This document shows positions 1-11,530 of a stretch of 64,000 nucleotides of DNA, piece by piece. The stretch's first letter is position 1; every line of letters begins with the position of its first letter. The notes below the pieces were generated by a model, which did not search any database, had not been told where the DNA came from, and saw nothing but the letters and a program-made list of their open reading frames with translations. The position numbers and the translations under genes are program-made. The DNA is from Eutreptiella sp. 'Long Island Sound 2002' (Eukaryota > Euglenozoa > Euglenophyceae > Eutreptiales > Eutreptiaceae): positions 111,732,611-111,796,610 of the forward strand of contig OZ038379.1 in the NCBI GenBank assembly GCA_964036045.1, written 5' to 3'.

Positions 1-9
1 GACACACCC

Positions 10-1791
10 ATGGCGGAGGATTCTGAAGCGACGGGAACCTTGGGATGCACCGGATCAGGTGGAAAGCACGTTGAGTGCCACTGCGAGCACGTATCCTTCC
101 TCATCGGCAAGTACCCAAGGAAGGGGATGGACACCATCGTGCAGCACCTCGATCGCCTGGACAACGCGAAGGACGGCCTAGAGGAGGACGTCGCGGGGAT
201 CCTGGATGACCAGTCGGCAGCGGAGAGAGACATGGCGGGGCTGCGAGCGGAGCAGGACCGGTACCGGGCGAAGCTGGAGATGGCCCTGCAGAAGCAGCAG
301 CAAGTGGTGGACAGCCTCCTCCACCTGGTGGATGACATGTCGGGACGCCTGAAAGGGTTAGAGGAGTCACAACCCCTCGCCTCCGGTCCGGAGCTCCCGG
401 CAAAGCCGGCAGCGGCAGAGCTGGTGGAGCGGGTTAAGACCCTCAGGAGCGCCATGGAAAAACCCATGGGCGGCCCTGCAGAGGCACCTTACGCGCCTCC
501 GCCTGTTGACCCGGGTGCGCTGCCGTTTGTTCCCCTAATCAGCGAATCCATAATGCTCGGGGAGCATACGGCACCGGCCGGGTCCATGCGGGAAGAGCAC
601 GCAACCACGGACCTGAGGAGCCTGACGGTACAGATGTCCCATGCCGCCCAGGATCCACCCATCACCATGACTGCCCATGCAGTTTATGCGGAGGAGGAGA
701 TCCAACACCAGACCATGCAGGGGCGAACCATAGGAAGGGCCGACGGATATGGTCGAGGCCATCCAGGTCGAAACCTGTGGGTGAAGGACCCCACTACGGG
801 GATATGGACAGCCGGTGGAGCACGTCCTTCCTGCATCCCAAACCCCATGGGTTCAGGCCCAACTGGACCGCACTCCATGGAGGAGAGGGATGTACGAGAA
901 GTGTACTCACACCCCCCGGCCACAAGTGGTATCCGTCTCGTTGGAGTGCTGGCTGCGGACGTCAGAGACACCATCAGGATTGATCACCTCAGGGGAATCC
1001 AAATCCCCTACTACGATGGCAACCCCTCCAAACTGGATGACTTCATCCTGGATTGGGAGGACTTCGCGGAGGAGGTCGTCGGCGAGATGAAGGGAGCGCC
1101 AAGGGACAAGTGGGTATGTCGGATATTCCCACACAGGCTTGCGGAGGACCTGAAGGAGGAGCTCAGGGATCAGATCCGCGAGGCAGTGATCCGGACAGAG
1201 CAGGCCTGCCTCCAGTGGCCGGAGGACCAGGAGCGAGTGGACGCTCCAAACCAGAAGTTGCAGGATTTGTGGTCCATTCCGCTGCCGCTGGAACGCGGGG
1301 AGCTGAGGGTCCAGGAATGGAATCGGTACATCCGAAAGTACCGAAGAAGCCTCAAGCTGGTGGAGGAAAGGAATGAGGCCAGCGAGATCCGACACCTGCT
1401 GAAGGACGTCCTCCCGGGGCACTGGAAGAGAAGAGTGGAGGATGAGGAGAAGAAGAGAGCAAAGAAGCGCGTGGCCGTACGGATCATGGCATCAGAGGAC
1501 ACCCACGCCGGAATAATGGAGTTTCTCTGGCGAAACCTCGGCGAGCCCAGCCGAATGTTGGGGTTGAAGAACGCCGTCTACGTAGAGGTATTCGGCGACA
1601 CCATGGGGCAAAGGCTGATGCGCCTCAACAACGTGGAGTGGAGGCGCGGAGAGCCGCTGAGGATGCAGGTCATCTTCGCCCGCATGAGCCTGGACGAGAT
1701 CATGAAGTACATCACGGTGGAGCTGACGCTCAACGCCAAGAACGAGGCCCACGTGCAGGATCAACAAGGCCAAGGACATCGAGGTCATTGA
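10..1791 (+). pseudogene. Element A gag, N-terminal and capsid part
   Basis: This is the structural Gag of a Ty3-type retrotransposon, which would form the particle that packages element RNA. The frame is open for 593 codons from an ATG at 10. Residues about 45-130 are charged and look coiled-coil. Near residue 330 a motif ending YYDGNPSKLDDF matches the start of the capsid homology region, and the same pattern (MYDGNPLNLDRF) occurs in element C Gag at about 26.6 kb, as does ERVDAP later. The frame closes at 1791 before the zinc knuckle, which continues in another frame, so the gene is frameshifted. The 5' LTR and leader would lie outside the window. The assignment to Gag is firm; function is lost. 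Confidence 0.8.
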
Positions 1792-2348
1792 GAAGATCGC
1801 CACCACCGAGAGGTCAAAGAGGACACGTGGAGGAAGGGAGTGGAAGCTGCCAATATCTCTGGACCGCGACCACCCCAGATGATCATGAAGAAGCCCACCT
1901 CTTCGCGTTCGTAGCGCACAATATGAAGGAGAATGGGCAGGACAGGTCCAGGTGGAACCGCCTGGACCCGAGGACCAAGAACCGCAGAGAACCGCGGAGG
2001 ATCGGGAATCCGCTGCTCTCGTTCCGCGAGTACAGATCACAGCACACCAGTTGCTGGGTCTGCTACGGCAAGTGGAACAACCATGCACATGACCACCGGC
2101 ATTGCAAGGTATATAAGGATGACAAGAAGACCTACTTCGCCGCCAATCCCGACAAGAAGCCAAAGGAGCAACGAATTGCCGATTGGAAGGCAAAGGGCGG
2201 AGACGGTGGAAAAGGCCAAGGAAAGGGCCAAGGGAAAGGTGGAGGAAAAGGCTATGGTGGAGGACCCGGCCCAGACCGACGCGTGGGGTCGATCGAGGAG
2301 GTTGCTGAGGACATGTTGAGGACGTTGGGGGAACTCAAAGCCCAGTAA
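1792..2348 (+). pseudogene. Element A gag, nucleocapsid part with long zinc knuckle
   Basis: Gag continues here in two successive other frames, so at least two indels lie between about 1755 and 1880. A Cys-His knuckle spans 2052-2105: Cys1, Cys4, His13, Cys18, giving CX2CX8HX4C instead of the usual CX2CX4HX4C. It is followed by a basic Gly-Lys-Gln-rich tail (about 2200-2270) that would bind RNA. The segment just before the knuckle (EPRRIGNPLLSFREY) matches element C (DPRRIGDPPLSFGEF). The frame ends with TAA at 2346-2348; the same frame then runs, with one further TAG near 2406, into the protease region. Confidence 0.75.
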
Positions 2349-3416
2349 CGTGGTGGACAAAGTCTGAGCGGATCGCAGCAGGAGGGAGCTGCGGCAGGCA
2401 ACATCTAGAAGAGCCCCCACGGAAGTGGGAACCCGGAGGTCTCTCCTCTGAAAATCAGTGGAATCCTAGAGAAAGTGAAGGAACATCGGGTGCCAAAGAA
2501 GGCTCCAGAAAAGCCAAAACCACTGAGTTTCGCCACTCCCAACCCCTGGAGCGCCCTGCCAAGGGATTTGTATTTGGGCAAGGGACGTGGCAAGAAGGAA
2601 GGAGCGACCACGGAGAGCCCCGTGGACGGGCAGGACCAGCCCAAGATCTACACCATCCGTGACCATACCCTCGAAGTCCTGATGCACCCGGATGTGCTAG
2701 AGTTGCATGCCGTGAGAGTCGTCCATACACCGCATGGTGACGAGCGGCAGTTTCACTTGAATGCGCGTGTACGGTGCGGACAAGAAGAGTTGGTGGTGAA
2801 TGTTTTGGTGGATAAGGGTGCCGAGGTGAGCCTGGTCCGGAGAGGGTTGTTCCAGGAGGAATCCCTGCAGCCCAGCCCTAGAGCGGTACGCCTGAAGGTG
2901 GCTAATGGAGATATTATGGGTGGTGGCACCCATGAGGCCACTATCAGTATGGAATTCTGGGAGCATGAGCGCTTGAACTGCCCTGATTTGGCGAAGAGAA
3001 GCACTCTATCCGGGAACTTCTATGTGGCCGACATTACTGATTGGGATATGATCATGGGGTATGACTTCATGGTGGGAAACGCCATTGGAGCCCTCCCCCA
3101 TCGCGCAATGCTGGTCCGGGAGGATGATGAATGCCTCACATGGCTTTCCACGGATTATGCATGCGGATCATCCCTATGGAATGCTGAGGAAGAGGGTCGG
3201 ATCGTCCAAGCAATGCAAGCTGTGGGTGCCAAGTCGAGAGGAGACCGCGGAGTTCAGATCACGGAGTATGGAATGGCGCCGCAGGTGTATGCCAGGATGA
3301 TCCAGACGCTGGGAGCCGAAGCGCCAGAGACGGACGTCTTCGCTTCCCGGGATGCCCCACTTCTGCGCAAGTGTAGGAGGCATTGGCATCGAGGCGCAAG
3401 CCCAGCCCACGGGTGA
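2349..3416 (+). pseudogene. Element A protease region
   Basis: This is the retropepsin-type aspartic protease that would process Gag-Pol. The frame is the same as that of the preceding gag segment and is open from about 2409 to 3416. The active-site motif is at 2811-2819, where the expected Asp-Thr-Gly reads Asp-Lys-Gly, followed by AEVSLV; in element C the equivalent is DTGAQVSLV. The Thr-to-Lys change makes the enzyme doubtful. Near 3330-3400 the text DVFASRDAPLLRK resembles the start of the methyltransferase-like domain seen whole in elements B and C, but here the frame breaks and most of that domain is missing. Confidence 0.75.
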
Positions 3417-4905
3417 TGAAGCATTCATCCGTAGGATTGAGGCGGTGCCAATGCGGGTCATGTTTGATCCCAAGGAGGGGACGGATCAGCCAATTGATGG
3501 CATTGACATCCTGTCCCACTCCGAGATTGACCACGTCCTCAACTACATGCCGGTGGGGATGCACGACGGTATGGCAGCCAAGAAGAGGCGGGATATGGTC
3601 ACATCTCCGCATTGGTGGGATGACAAGATGTTGGTCACCGGCAAGTACGAGAAGGATGAGTTCGTGGCAAGGGTCATGGATTACATCGCGGACCCGTCGA
3701 CGTGGGAGTTTCCAAGAACGGGGGCCGGTAGCGACAAGAACTCGGTTGATGCTGCAAATTTCCGAAGAGTATTGGTGGGAAGAGCTCCCCACGACGATGA
3801 AGACGGCATATCGGACGAGGAGAAGTCGGATTCGGACCCAGAAGAGGCCTATACCGCAGTGCGGTTGGTTGTATCGATACCGAAGCAAGCGGCTGACGAG
3901 GCCCAGGTGAACCCGAAGGTCGCCGAGCTGAAGGAGAGGCTGATAAATGCCTATCTGCGGCTATTCAGTGGCGTCGCCACCAAGAACCCTCCAGATCGTG
4001 GGGGGTTTGGCACAGCGAGGATCAAGCTGAAACCGAGCACCAAGATCTATCGTCATCGGGAGTACCAACTTCAGGGCGATCGGGCCGAGGCCATGAAGAA
4101 GTTGTTGCCCGAGTTTATTGAGCGGGGCTGGATCGAACCCTCCAACAGTGAGTGGGCCAGCCCAGCCTTTATCGTGGCCAAGAAAGAGAAGGGCGAGTGG
4201 AGGTTGGTAGTTGAGTACAAACGCTTGAACGAGCAAACCGAGCATGACTCGTACTCGCTTCCTCTGATCGACACCGTCCTCCAAAAACAACAGAAAAAGC
4301 GGATCTTCACGGTGTTAGACCTGAAACACGGCTATTACCAGATGCCGCTACACCTGGACTCCAGGCCCTGCACAGCGATGTCGACGCCGCTGGGGTCCAT
4401 GCAGTGGAAAGTGGTGCCTATGGGCGCCAAGAATGGCAATGCCGCTTTCCAGCGCATGATGGAGGACCTGGTCGGTCCTGTCCGGGACTTTGTCGACCCT
4501 TTTGTGGATGACATCATCATCGGGTCCGGCACGGAAGACATGACGGAGGACGAGCTCATCGAAGCGCATTAGAGGGATCTGTGCAAAGTGCTCAGCGAGC
4601 TGGACAAGCACAACATGGTGTGCAAGCCCATCAAAGACTCGCTCTTCGTGAAGGAAGTGGAGTTCGCGGGTCACGTGGTTGGTCACGGGCAACGCCGTCC
4701 CATGCCTGGGAATCTGGCGTCCCTGCACCACTGGGAGAAGCCCCAGACCATCAAGAAACTCCGATCCTTCATGGGGTTCTGTAATTACTATTCGGGCTAT
4801 GTCCGGATGTATGCAGAACTGTCGGGGCCGCTGCACAGGATGCTGCAGGTGGGCAAGTTCCATGGCCGGAAAGGGAAGCAAGAAGAAGCTTGCCTGGACG
4901 CCTGA
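3352..4905 (+). pseudogene. Element A reverse transcriptase
   Basis: Ty3-type reverse transcriptase, which copies element RNA into DNA. Motifs in order: GWIEPSNSEWASPAF, WRLVVEYKRLNEQ, FTVLDLKHGYYQMPL, the catalytic FVDD at 4501-4512 (Phe replaces the usual Tyr), then FAGHVVG and FCNYYSGYV of the thumb region. An in-frame TAG at 4570-4572 interrupts the gene; element C has GAG at the same codon (LEAHERD). After the TAG the same frame runs from 4573 to 4905, where a frameshift begins. It is a clear relic of the same lineage as element C. Confidence 0.88.
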
Positions 4906-5085
4906 GGCCGAAGATGTATTCAACTGCCTGAAGGAGCAACTCCTGGGGCAGCTGGGGCTATTCCTGGTGGACCCAGACAAGGGATTTGTGCTACAAACGG
5001 ACGCCTCGGACTATGCTATGAGAAGGAGGCCAAGTACTTCAAGCAGGGAAAAGTCCAGAAATATGCTCTCCAAGACACCGTATGG
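4880..5085 (+). pseudogene. Element A RNase H remnant and deletion scar
   Basis: In a shifted frame the sequence reads the connection and the beginning of RNase H: LFLVDPDKGFVLQTDASDYA, ending near 5019. In element C the matching text continues through the whole RNase H, the integrase zinc finger and the DD35E core. Here it jumps near 5020 to the integrase C-terminal part, so more than 1 kb of pol is missing. The element cannot integrate by itself. Confidence 0.75.
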
Positions 5086-5553
5086 GTGGAGCGGCACCAC
5101 AAGGATGTCCTGTCCAGGCATCGGCAGGCGTCTTGGTATGTGCCGGGGGTAATCGTGTGGAAGGTCGGGCAGCATGTGTATGCAGTTCGTCTGGGGGATA
5201 ACAAGATCCTGGACCGCGACCATACCAAGCTTCGTCCCCGAGGACCAGACCCCAGCGGATGTCCCGTCACCTTCAAGTTCACGGCCGGCGATGTGGACTT
5301 GGACGACGAGGGTGAGGACGACGACTTCACCGCCGAGAGGATTCTGACGGACAAGCTGGACCCGGGGACGCCTGGGGGGAGGCTTTATAAAGTCCGTTGG
5401 AAGGGATTCGCCGCATCCAGGGATTCCTGGGAGCCTCCGAGCAGTTTTGTGCCGAGGTATACCACGGTCTGGATGGAGTATCTCAGGAGGAAGAACATCT
5501 CCTTGGATGTCAAGGACGCGTTGGTCCATTATGTGGCTGCTGTAGCACCGTAA
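5086..5553 (+). pseudogene. Element A integrase C-terminus with chromodomain
   Basis: The first half is the integrase C-terminal barrel (motifs VWVERHH, WYVPGVIVWKVGQHVYAV), which matches element C at about 32.5-32.7 kb. The second half is a chromodomain: ERILTDKL, RLYKVRWKGF, then the aromatic-rich DSWEPPSSFVPR. In chromoviruses this domain directs integration to marked chromatin. The frame ends with TAA at 5551-5553. The chromodomain reads intact although the enzyme core is deleted. Confidence 0.85.
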
Positions 5554-8389
5554 TGGATCCCCCTTGGCATTTTTGTTTGTTTTTGTGCTTGGGAGACAGA
5601 TGAGGACGTTAATCCGGGGGTTTGTGGGCCTTGATTGGTCATATACCCCCTTCACTCGGTCTTCACATATATATTTCATTGTGGTATCTGTATTTAGGTC
5701 GACCGACGACGTTTCTCTATCTTTGATCCCCTTGGTCCATGTTGTAGATCAAGAGGAGACCGGATATGGCGGAGGGCACCGATTATGAGTGTCCTCACCC
5801 CTCACTTGGGGCATGTGGGACGCGGTATGTGGGGCCTCCATGTGTCCTTGGGACATGGGGGGGGGGGCTGGAGCCCATTGGGGTCCTCCCGTCCTGTCAT
5901 CAATGACTTCCGAGCGGATACAACGCTCTGATAAGGGGGGTGAAGCCGGTTCGGACCCCCGTGGCCATCTTTGGGTCACTTGGGGTGTGTATCTATGTGC
6001 CGGCAAGCCGCCATTGGCTGATATCATACTCTCCCATCCACCTGACCTAACCTGATGTGATAGTGTGATAGGTTTGGCCATTCCAGCTATGAGCGGCCAT
6101 ATGCAATACCGAGGCGCCGCCAGCTGAGATTTATATATCAGAATATCAGGAATCAACAGGGTTTTTTTATCATAATGTTTCCGTAATTTTTCAGCTATCT
6201 GTTCTGATTGTCAATGTATCGGCGACTGTCAGTTGGCTCGCGATTTTGCGGTAACCGATTGGTTAACTGTTATTTCCAGATTTTTTGGCGGAAACCCCGA
6301 TGAAGGGTCAGATTTCATCAGTAAAGGGTTCGTTGCTTCCGTAATTTTCATGTTATACACTCGCAAAATTAATCCGAAATTTTTCAGATATTCCGAATCG
6401 GATCCTCAACTTCGAGGTCGCCGCACTTGATATGATGAATTTCGAGTGGTCCTACGTTTTTCTCCGATCACGAATCAACCTTCCTTTTGTTGTGTCCTCC
6501 ATTTTTCTTGGAGATATAGGCGAAACAAAATTGATTCGCGAGGCCACTTTGAAAGGTCATATCTCCGGCTCACGGCGAGGAGTTACAAATTTGAGAAATG
6601 GGCTAGAATCGCCTTAGTCTCAACTTAATTTGAGAAGCATCAAATGGCGTTTGATGTGTACACATGCCCAGTGTGGCAAGGGATAATGGTCGAGAGGGTA
6701 GAAAATGATTTATAACTCTTGGACCATGCAACCGAATATTTCAATGCGACTTTCGAGTGTACCGCATGAGTGTTGGTGTTGCATAGAAGCTTTCCTTGGG
6801 TTCCTACGTATTTTTAACGTGAGGGTATGTCCATGGTGGGGCATGGCATACCATGGTCGGAGCCACGTTTCAAGGGTATGTGTTATATGGATGGTATGTG
6901 CTTCGTTATGCTGACGCCCATGTTATATATCTCCGTTTGTAGGAAGATATGTGGAGTCATACGTGGCAAGGGTCTCGCCAGTGTCCCAATTGTGAGCTCC
7001 ATAGCGCTAGACTATGTCTACCGCACATATAGTGCATGTGGGAAGGTTTACAGAGCGACCCACAAGCGCCACTATCAATGTTCCCATTTTCATGGTGCGT
7101 GTTGGGAGGAGGTTTGAAGGTGTCCCCATGCGTCCATGCGGGGTTCCAAGTGGGAGGATTGTTTGCAAATGGTCTGAAGCAATTGTGCTTTGAACCATAT
7201 GTTGATACCATCGGTGAGCGAAGGTATATACTATTATGATTACTTTGAATTTGGCATTATTTGCATGTTTTTGACCTCATTTTATGCTCATTTTTGTCTT
7301 TTATGTGCTCAACTGGTCGGCACACAGTAAAGTGCCTCGAGATCTGTGAACTATGGTATGTTGCTTAGATGTTGGCATATGCTTCGGTGTTGTACCTCAC
7401 CATATGCTGGATCACGTGGTCACTTCGGCGTGGCACACGAGGCCGCACAGAATTAGGTGTCAAATTTGTGAGTTGACTTGTGAAGCATGGCATGTGTATA
7501 CCCGGAGGGGTTTGAGGGCCAATGATGGGATATTCTTGGGCATGTACCTTTGGTCTATATCACCCTTGTGGAATACTCTCCGGTTTGACACATGCATGGA
7601 GCATTTGAATATTTGTCGTATGCATTTTTGAGCATATAATTGAATTTTGGACACTATGGTGTGATTTGCCTGATTTTGCTAGGTTGTGAGGTCATCTTCA
7701 TGCAGCAGTTCTCCAAGCCGGATCGACTTCAAGTCCAACCAAAGTTATGTCAGGGTAGGGCATGGTCCTGAGTGCCACTCTAAGCCATGACACGCCACCT
7801 CCCCTCTTGGGCTAGGACTTGAAGGCTTGGGGGTGAACACATTTTTGGGATCAGTGTAGTGACTTTTGACACATGGCATTTAGCCATCTTATTTGACTGG
7901 GTTCAGGGCATCATGTTGGCGAGTCAAGGGAAGGTCTTGAGTCCAGGGAATGAAGGGTCTATGGCTGTGATTGTGTATGGTTTCCATCTTTCCCCAATTT
8001 TGCTTGATTTGTGTTCATATGTCAATTTCAGGGCTTTCTTCCTCTTTGGTGCAATTCTCTGTACATGCCCAACGCCCTTGTCTCCGTGTGCACCGTGAGA
8101 CAACTTGCGTATTGGACGAGTTGTTGAGTGTCAACGCGGGACCTCAAACACCTTTGGAAGCCCTCAGTGTGGATTTCAATTTGAGCTATTGTACTTGGGA
8201 ATCGGTTATTGCAAGGGATCGGGATGTGTGTGAAGGAGCCATATTTTACTATTTTTTTGTGGGAAATTGTGCAGGATAGGGCAAGATCATGCAGAACCTG
8301 GTGAGAAGCAAGACCATAGGAGTGACAGGAAATGGTCGAAGGGGTACAGCAGGGGCCGGTCCTGGTAGGTACCTTCTTTATATGAAGAG
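5554..8389. other. Gene-free stretch, perhaps element A tail and LTR
   Basis: I see no coding feature here. The sequence is more AT-rich than the elements around it and has only short frames. Its position directly after a pol end makes a 3' untranslated tail and LTR plausible, but no second copy is present in the window to define LTR ends, and no polypurine tract next to a TG start could be picked with confidence. Confidence 0.4.
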
Positions 8390-9464
8390 ATGGCGCGTGG
8401 CGATACCCTTATCTGCGGCTCTCAAACTATTGTTGACAACATGTTCGACGTGCTGGAGACGGAAATAGATAGGCGTCTCAACGATGATTTCAACGCGCCG
8501 CGCATGGCTAACATGTTGCGTGTTCCCATCTTCAGTTGGCCAGTCAAACCAAAGCCTGCAGGGGATCCTACAACGTTTGACGTTCGCTGGTTGCTGATTT
8601 CGTCACCGGATAGCTGGTCGAGAGGGGTATAACTCCCTCATTACGTCCGCTCTTTGCGCGAGGCCTCGCGCAAAAACTTCTCCCTCATTGCAGATTCCGA
8701 ATTATCTGACGTTTGGACCTACTCAAGTAGAGGAGATGAATCCTGTTGAATTTTGCGGTCACCCTCCGATAACGACGGTTATGTGGTATGTGGTATGGGA
8801 TCAGAGCTTCAAGCCTGCGTTTGTGTTCATTGATCATTAGCCGGATCTGGTGTGCCAGATCGCGTCCATCGAGCCGGATTCTCGCAGTTACCTTCTTGGT
8901 GTTACCTCCGACTATCTCTCCGATTGGGTCAACAGAGTGCAGACTCAGTTGAACCACGTATTGACACAAGGGTTGAAACTGGACGTGTCTGGTGATTGGG
9001 ACCAGCAGGCCAACTGGTCAAACCGTGGTATTCCCCTTTGGGTTCGCGATGACAAGGTGGGTTCTGATGCGTTGTCGCTGAAGGAGGAAGAGACTGTTGA
9101 GAAAGGTCAAGCTGCAGAAGCACAGGCCCCTGCAAAGCGGAAGTCTACTGGTGGGGAACCAGCCCCGAAGAAGACGAAGACTGCCTCCAAGCCTCAGGCA
9201 GCGAGGTCGGTTACCGGTGCAGAATCCGACGAGAGCGATGGGGATGAGGAGGGGGAGAGCGAGGAAGAAGAGGAGGAGGAAGCGCAGGTCTCCCAGGGCA
9301 AGGCAGCGAAGAAAGTGGCAGCGAAGCCGAGGTCCGAGGAAACCGGGGCCGTAGCTCCATTCAAGCAGCCAGCCCGTCAGTGCCAACCAAGAAGCGAGCC
9401 CGCAAAGCCACCGCCTAAGGGTAAGACGTCCGTTGCTAAGGCATTGGGTTCTAAGATGCAAAAA
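8390..9464 (+). pseudogene. Unrecognised two-exon gene or gene relic with acidic/lysine-rich tail
   Basis: Exon 1 (8390-8626) is open from an ATG. A canonical intron GTATAA...TTGCAG occupies 8627-8693 (phase 0). Exon 2 continues in register from 8694 through a single TAG (8838-8840) and stays open to a possible second donor, AAAA/GTAATT, at 9465. After the TAG the protein has a folded-looking part (YLLGVTSDYLSDWVNRVQ) and then a low-complexity nuclear-type tail: KRKSTGGEPAPKKTKT, a long Glu run near residue 140 after the TAG, and Lys/Pro-rich text. I do not recognise the family. The one TAG may be a nonsense mutation or another splice that I cannot see. The upstream start is uncertain. Host gene, or gene carried by an unknown mobile element, are both possible. 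Confidence 0.5.
8653..8674. repeat. 22-bp perfect palindrome in the first intron
   Basis: The sequence TTTGCGCGAGG is followed directly by its exact reverse complement. It lies inside the 67-bp intron. A 20-bp version recurs at 9601-9620. Confidence 0.9.
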
Positions 9465-9655
9465 GTAATTTCTTCGCTTCTTCTGATTTACTATGCGCGA
9501 GGGCTCGCACTATGCATTCCTCTTCGACGACCTTTATGCTGTCACCTTGTGCGGCACATTTTTCCCTCTGATGCATTTTCTTGCGCTGTTGTGTTGGTGT
9601 TTGCGCGAGGCCTCGCGCAAGAAAGGGGTGCCAAAAAATACTTCTTGTCGTGCAG
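9465..9655 (+). other. Putative second intron of the 8390 gene
   Basis: The segment starts GTAATT and ends in GTGCAG. If removed, the phase-0 frame continues to a TGA at about 9956-9958, adding about 100 codons without homology to anything I know. The segment holds an imperfect palindrome at about 9493-9510 and a perfect one at 9601-9620. The splice call rests only on the site sequences and frame continuity. Confidence 0.35.
9601..9620. repeat. 20-bp perfect palindrome, second copy
   Basis: TTGCGCGAGG followed by its reverse complement, identical to the core of the palindrome at 8653-8674. Confidence 0.9.
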
Positions 9656-9964
9656 CGTGCAACATGGTTTTCGAAAACTGATTTTCAAAAAAATGGAAAG
9701 CTCATGGGTGTTTTCATTGCAAAGCATAAGTGGTATAGGAAACAAAAAGTCGTGGTTCTCCCAAAAAAAAACTTCATTTTGGTGGAAATAAATCATTTTG
9801 CAGGGCAGTCGGTTTTGTTGAAAATAACGGAAAATGGACCAGTTAATTACTTTTCACAGGACTTTTGGTTCTTGTGTTTTAGGTCCCCCCCAAAAGGACT
9901 ATTTTTTCGCAGTGCTGTGGAGAGGCAGTTTCCGGCGCATTTTGACTATGCAACTTGAGCCACC

Positions 9965-10498
9965 TAAGCCATTGGAAAAAGTTCCACCACCGCCCACATT
10001 GCGGGCGTCGGTCACCCAGAAAATCTCACCTTGTAGTCTAGGCACGCCCAAGCACTTAGCGTTGGCCACCTTGTCTTTGAGCTCGCCAAACGCTTCTTGC
10101 TCTTGTGGGCCCCAGCGCCAAGTAGTACTCTTCTTAATCAGGTCTGTCAGAATGGCGCTGGTGTAGGTGAAGTTTTTGATATGGCGGCGATAGAAGTTGC
10201 ACGCCCCAATGAAACTGCGTACATCATGGAGTCCAGTCTTGGGGTCTTCATGTCCTACCTTAGCGTCCATAAGAGGCTTGGCCTTAGGGACCGCTGGCTT
10301 CCACCACCCATAGCAAACGTCAGACCCCAGGTACTGCATGGTCTCCTTTATGAACTCACACTTCTCCAGCTTCAGTCCTGTGTGGTTCTCCCGGCAGACC
10401 ACAACGAACTCACCCAAGAGGATTAGGTGATGCTCCCGGGTATTGGTCCCGAGGCATACATCGTTGATGTGCGCCTGCATCTGGGCCCCACGGGATAT
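9965..10498 (-). pseudogene. Element B reverse transcriptase C-terminal part and start of RNase H
   Basis: Reads on the minus strand in the same frame as the RT segment upstream, after a TAA at 10499-10501. The catalytic box reads AHINDV where family members have a Tyr/His-Ile-Asp-Asp type motif, so one catalytic Asp is now Asn. Then come LKLEKCEF, FIGACNFYRRHI and the RNase H start VTDARNVGGGG. Homology stops near 9965 and the frame enters unrelated sequence. RNase H and integrase are missing, so this copy is truncated and inactive. Confidence 0.8.
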
Positions 10499-10501
10499 GA
10501 G

Positions 10502-11527
10502 TTATTGCACCTTGGGTCGCCGCCGCAGGATGGACAAGATCTTGTTCATCAGCTCTTGGAGTAGAGCGGGTGCGTTGGCCACGCCAAAGGGCATGACCTT
10601 CCACTTGAACACCCTCCCTTGAGGGGTGATGAAGGCTAGTAGCTCCTGAGCGTTGGGCGTCAGGTCCACCTGCCAGAATCTGCTCCTCTTGTCCATCTTG
10701 GTCTTGTAGCGACAGGAGGCTATCTTCTCAAGGGTAGACTCCATATTGGGAATGGACCCTGATTGTTTCAGTGTTTTCTTGTTCAGCTCTTCGTAGTTCA
10801 ATACTAGCCGTTTGGCTGTAGACCCAAGTTTAGCCACCAGGAAACAGGGGCTGCAGTGTTTGGGGTAGTCCCCGTCCTTGTACTCCAGGTCTAGGCCAGC
10901 GTCGATACATTCTTGTATCTGTCGCTGAAACTCGTCGGTCTGCTCTTTAGGAGCCGGATAGCGTCTCCTCCGGATCTTGTGACCCACGAACTCGGGTTTC
11001 AGCTTGACGTCCATCTGTACCAGCTTGTCACATGAGGCGCGGGGTGGTAGTTCCCTGAACACCTCCAGATAGGTCCTTTTAAGCTTCTGCACCCGCGGGT
11101 CCAATGGTTTGATCTTGTCTTCCATGTCCTCGTCAGAGATTAAGTTGCTTGCCCCCTGAGTAATAGAGGTCGGGAGGTGATCATCCACCGACTCTTCGCC
11201 CTTGGTAGTATCCTTCAGCCCTTGGTAGGCATATAGTAGGTCTCGTTCAACCATCTCCGGTGGACGATAGCAACATAGGCATGCTCGAGGGTGTTCGCAT
11301 ACACATTCCTCCGAGAGGTCGTCCTCCTCTGGGGTCCTCATATTGGCACCCCACACGCTCTTTGTGAGCTTAAAATCTACCTTCCTTTGCCAGGTGGTGA
11401 TCTTCTGTTCGAGGTCCTTCTTCAATTGGGATAGATCTCCCATACATCCTTGCTTCAGTGGCCATGAGCTGCGGGTGCGCTTAGCGTAGCATAGCTTCTT
11501 CGCCACCGACCCCCTCTTGGAGTCCAC
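10502..11527 (-). pseudogene. Element B reverse transcriptase N-terminal part
   Basis: Ty3-type RT fingers and palm: VQMDVKLKPEFVGHKIRRRR, HCSPCFLVAKLGS, RLVLNYEELNKKT, KMDKRSRFWQVDLT, FKWKVMPFGVANAPALLQEL. The first 150 residues are a charged linker with several Cys (CVCEHPRACLCCY) between the methyltransferase-like domain and RT. A TAG separates it from the linker ORF at 11531-11953, and a TAA at 10499-10501 separates it from the rest of RT; both junctions are in frame. The lineage differs from A, C and F in sequence. Confidence 0.85.
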
Positions 11528-11530
11528 ATA

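Noticed and set aside
907-1422. Minus-strand frame opposite element A gag
   Set aside because: Shadow of the gag frame; no similarity to a protein.
6400-8300. Several 60-100-codon frames in the AT-rich stretch
   Set aside because: No motif, no consistent codon pattern and no splice logic joining them.
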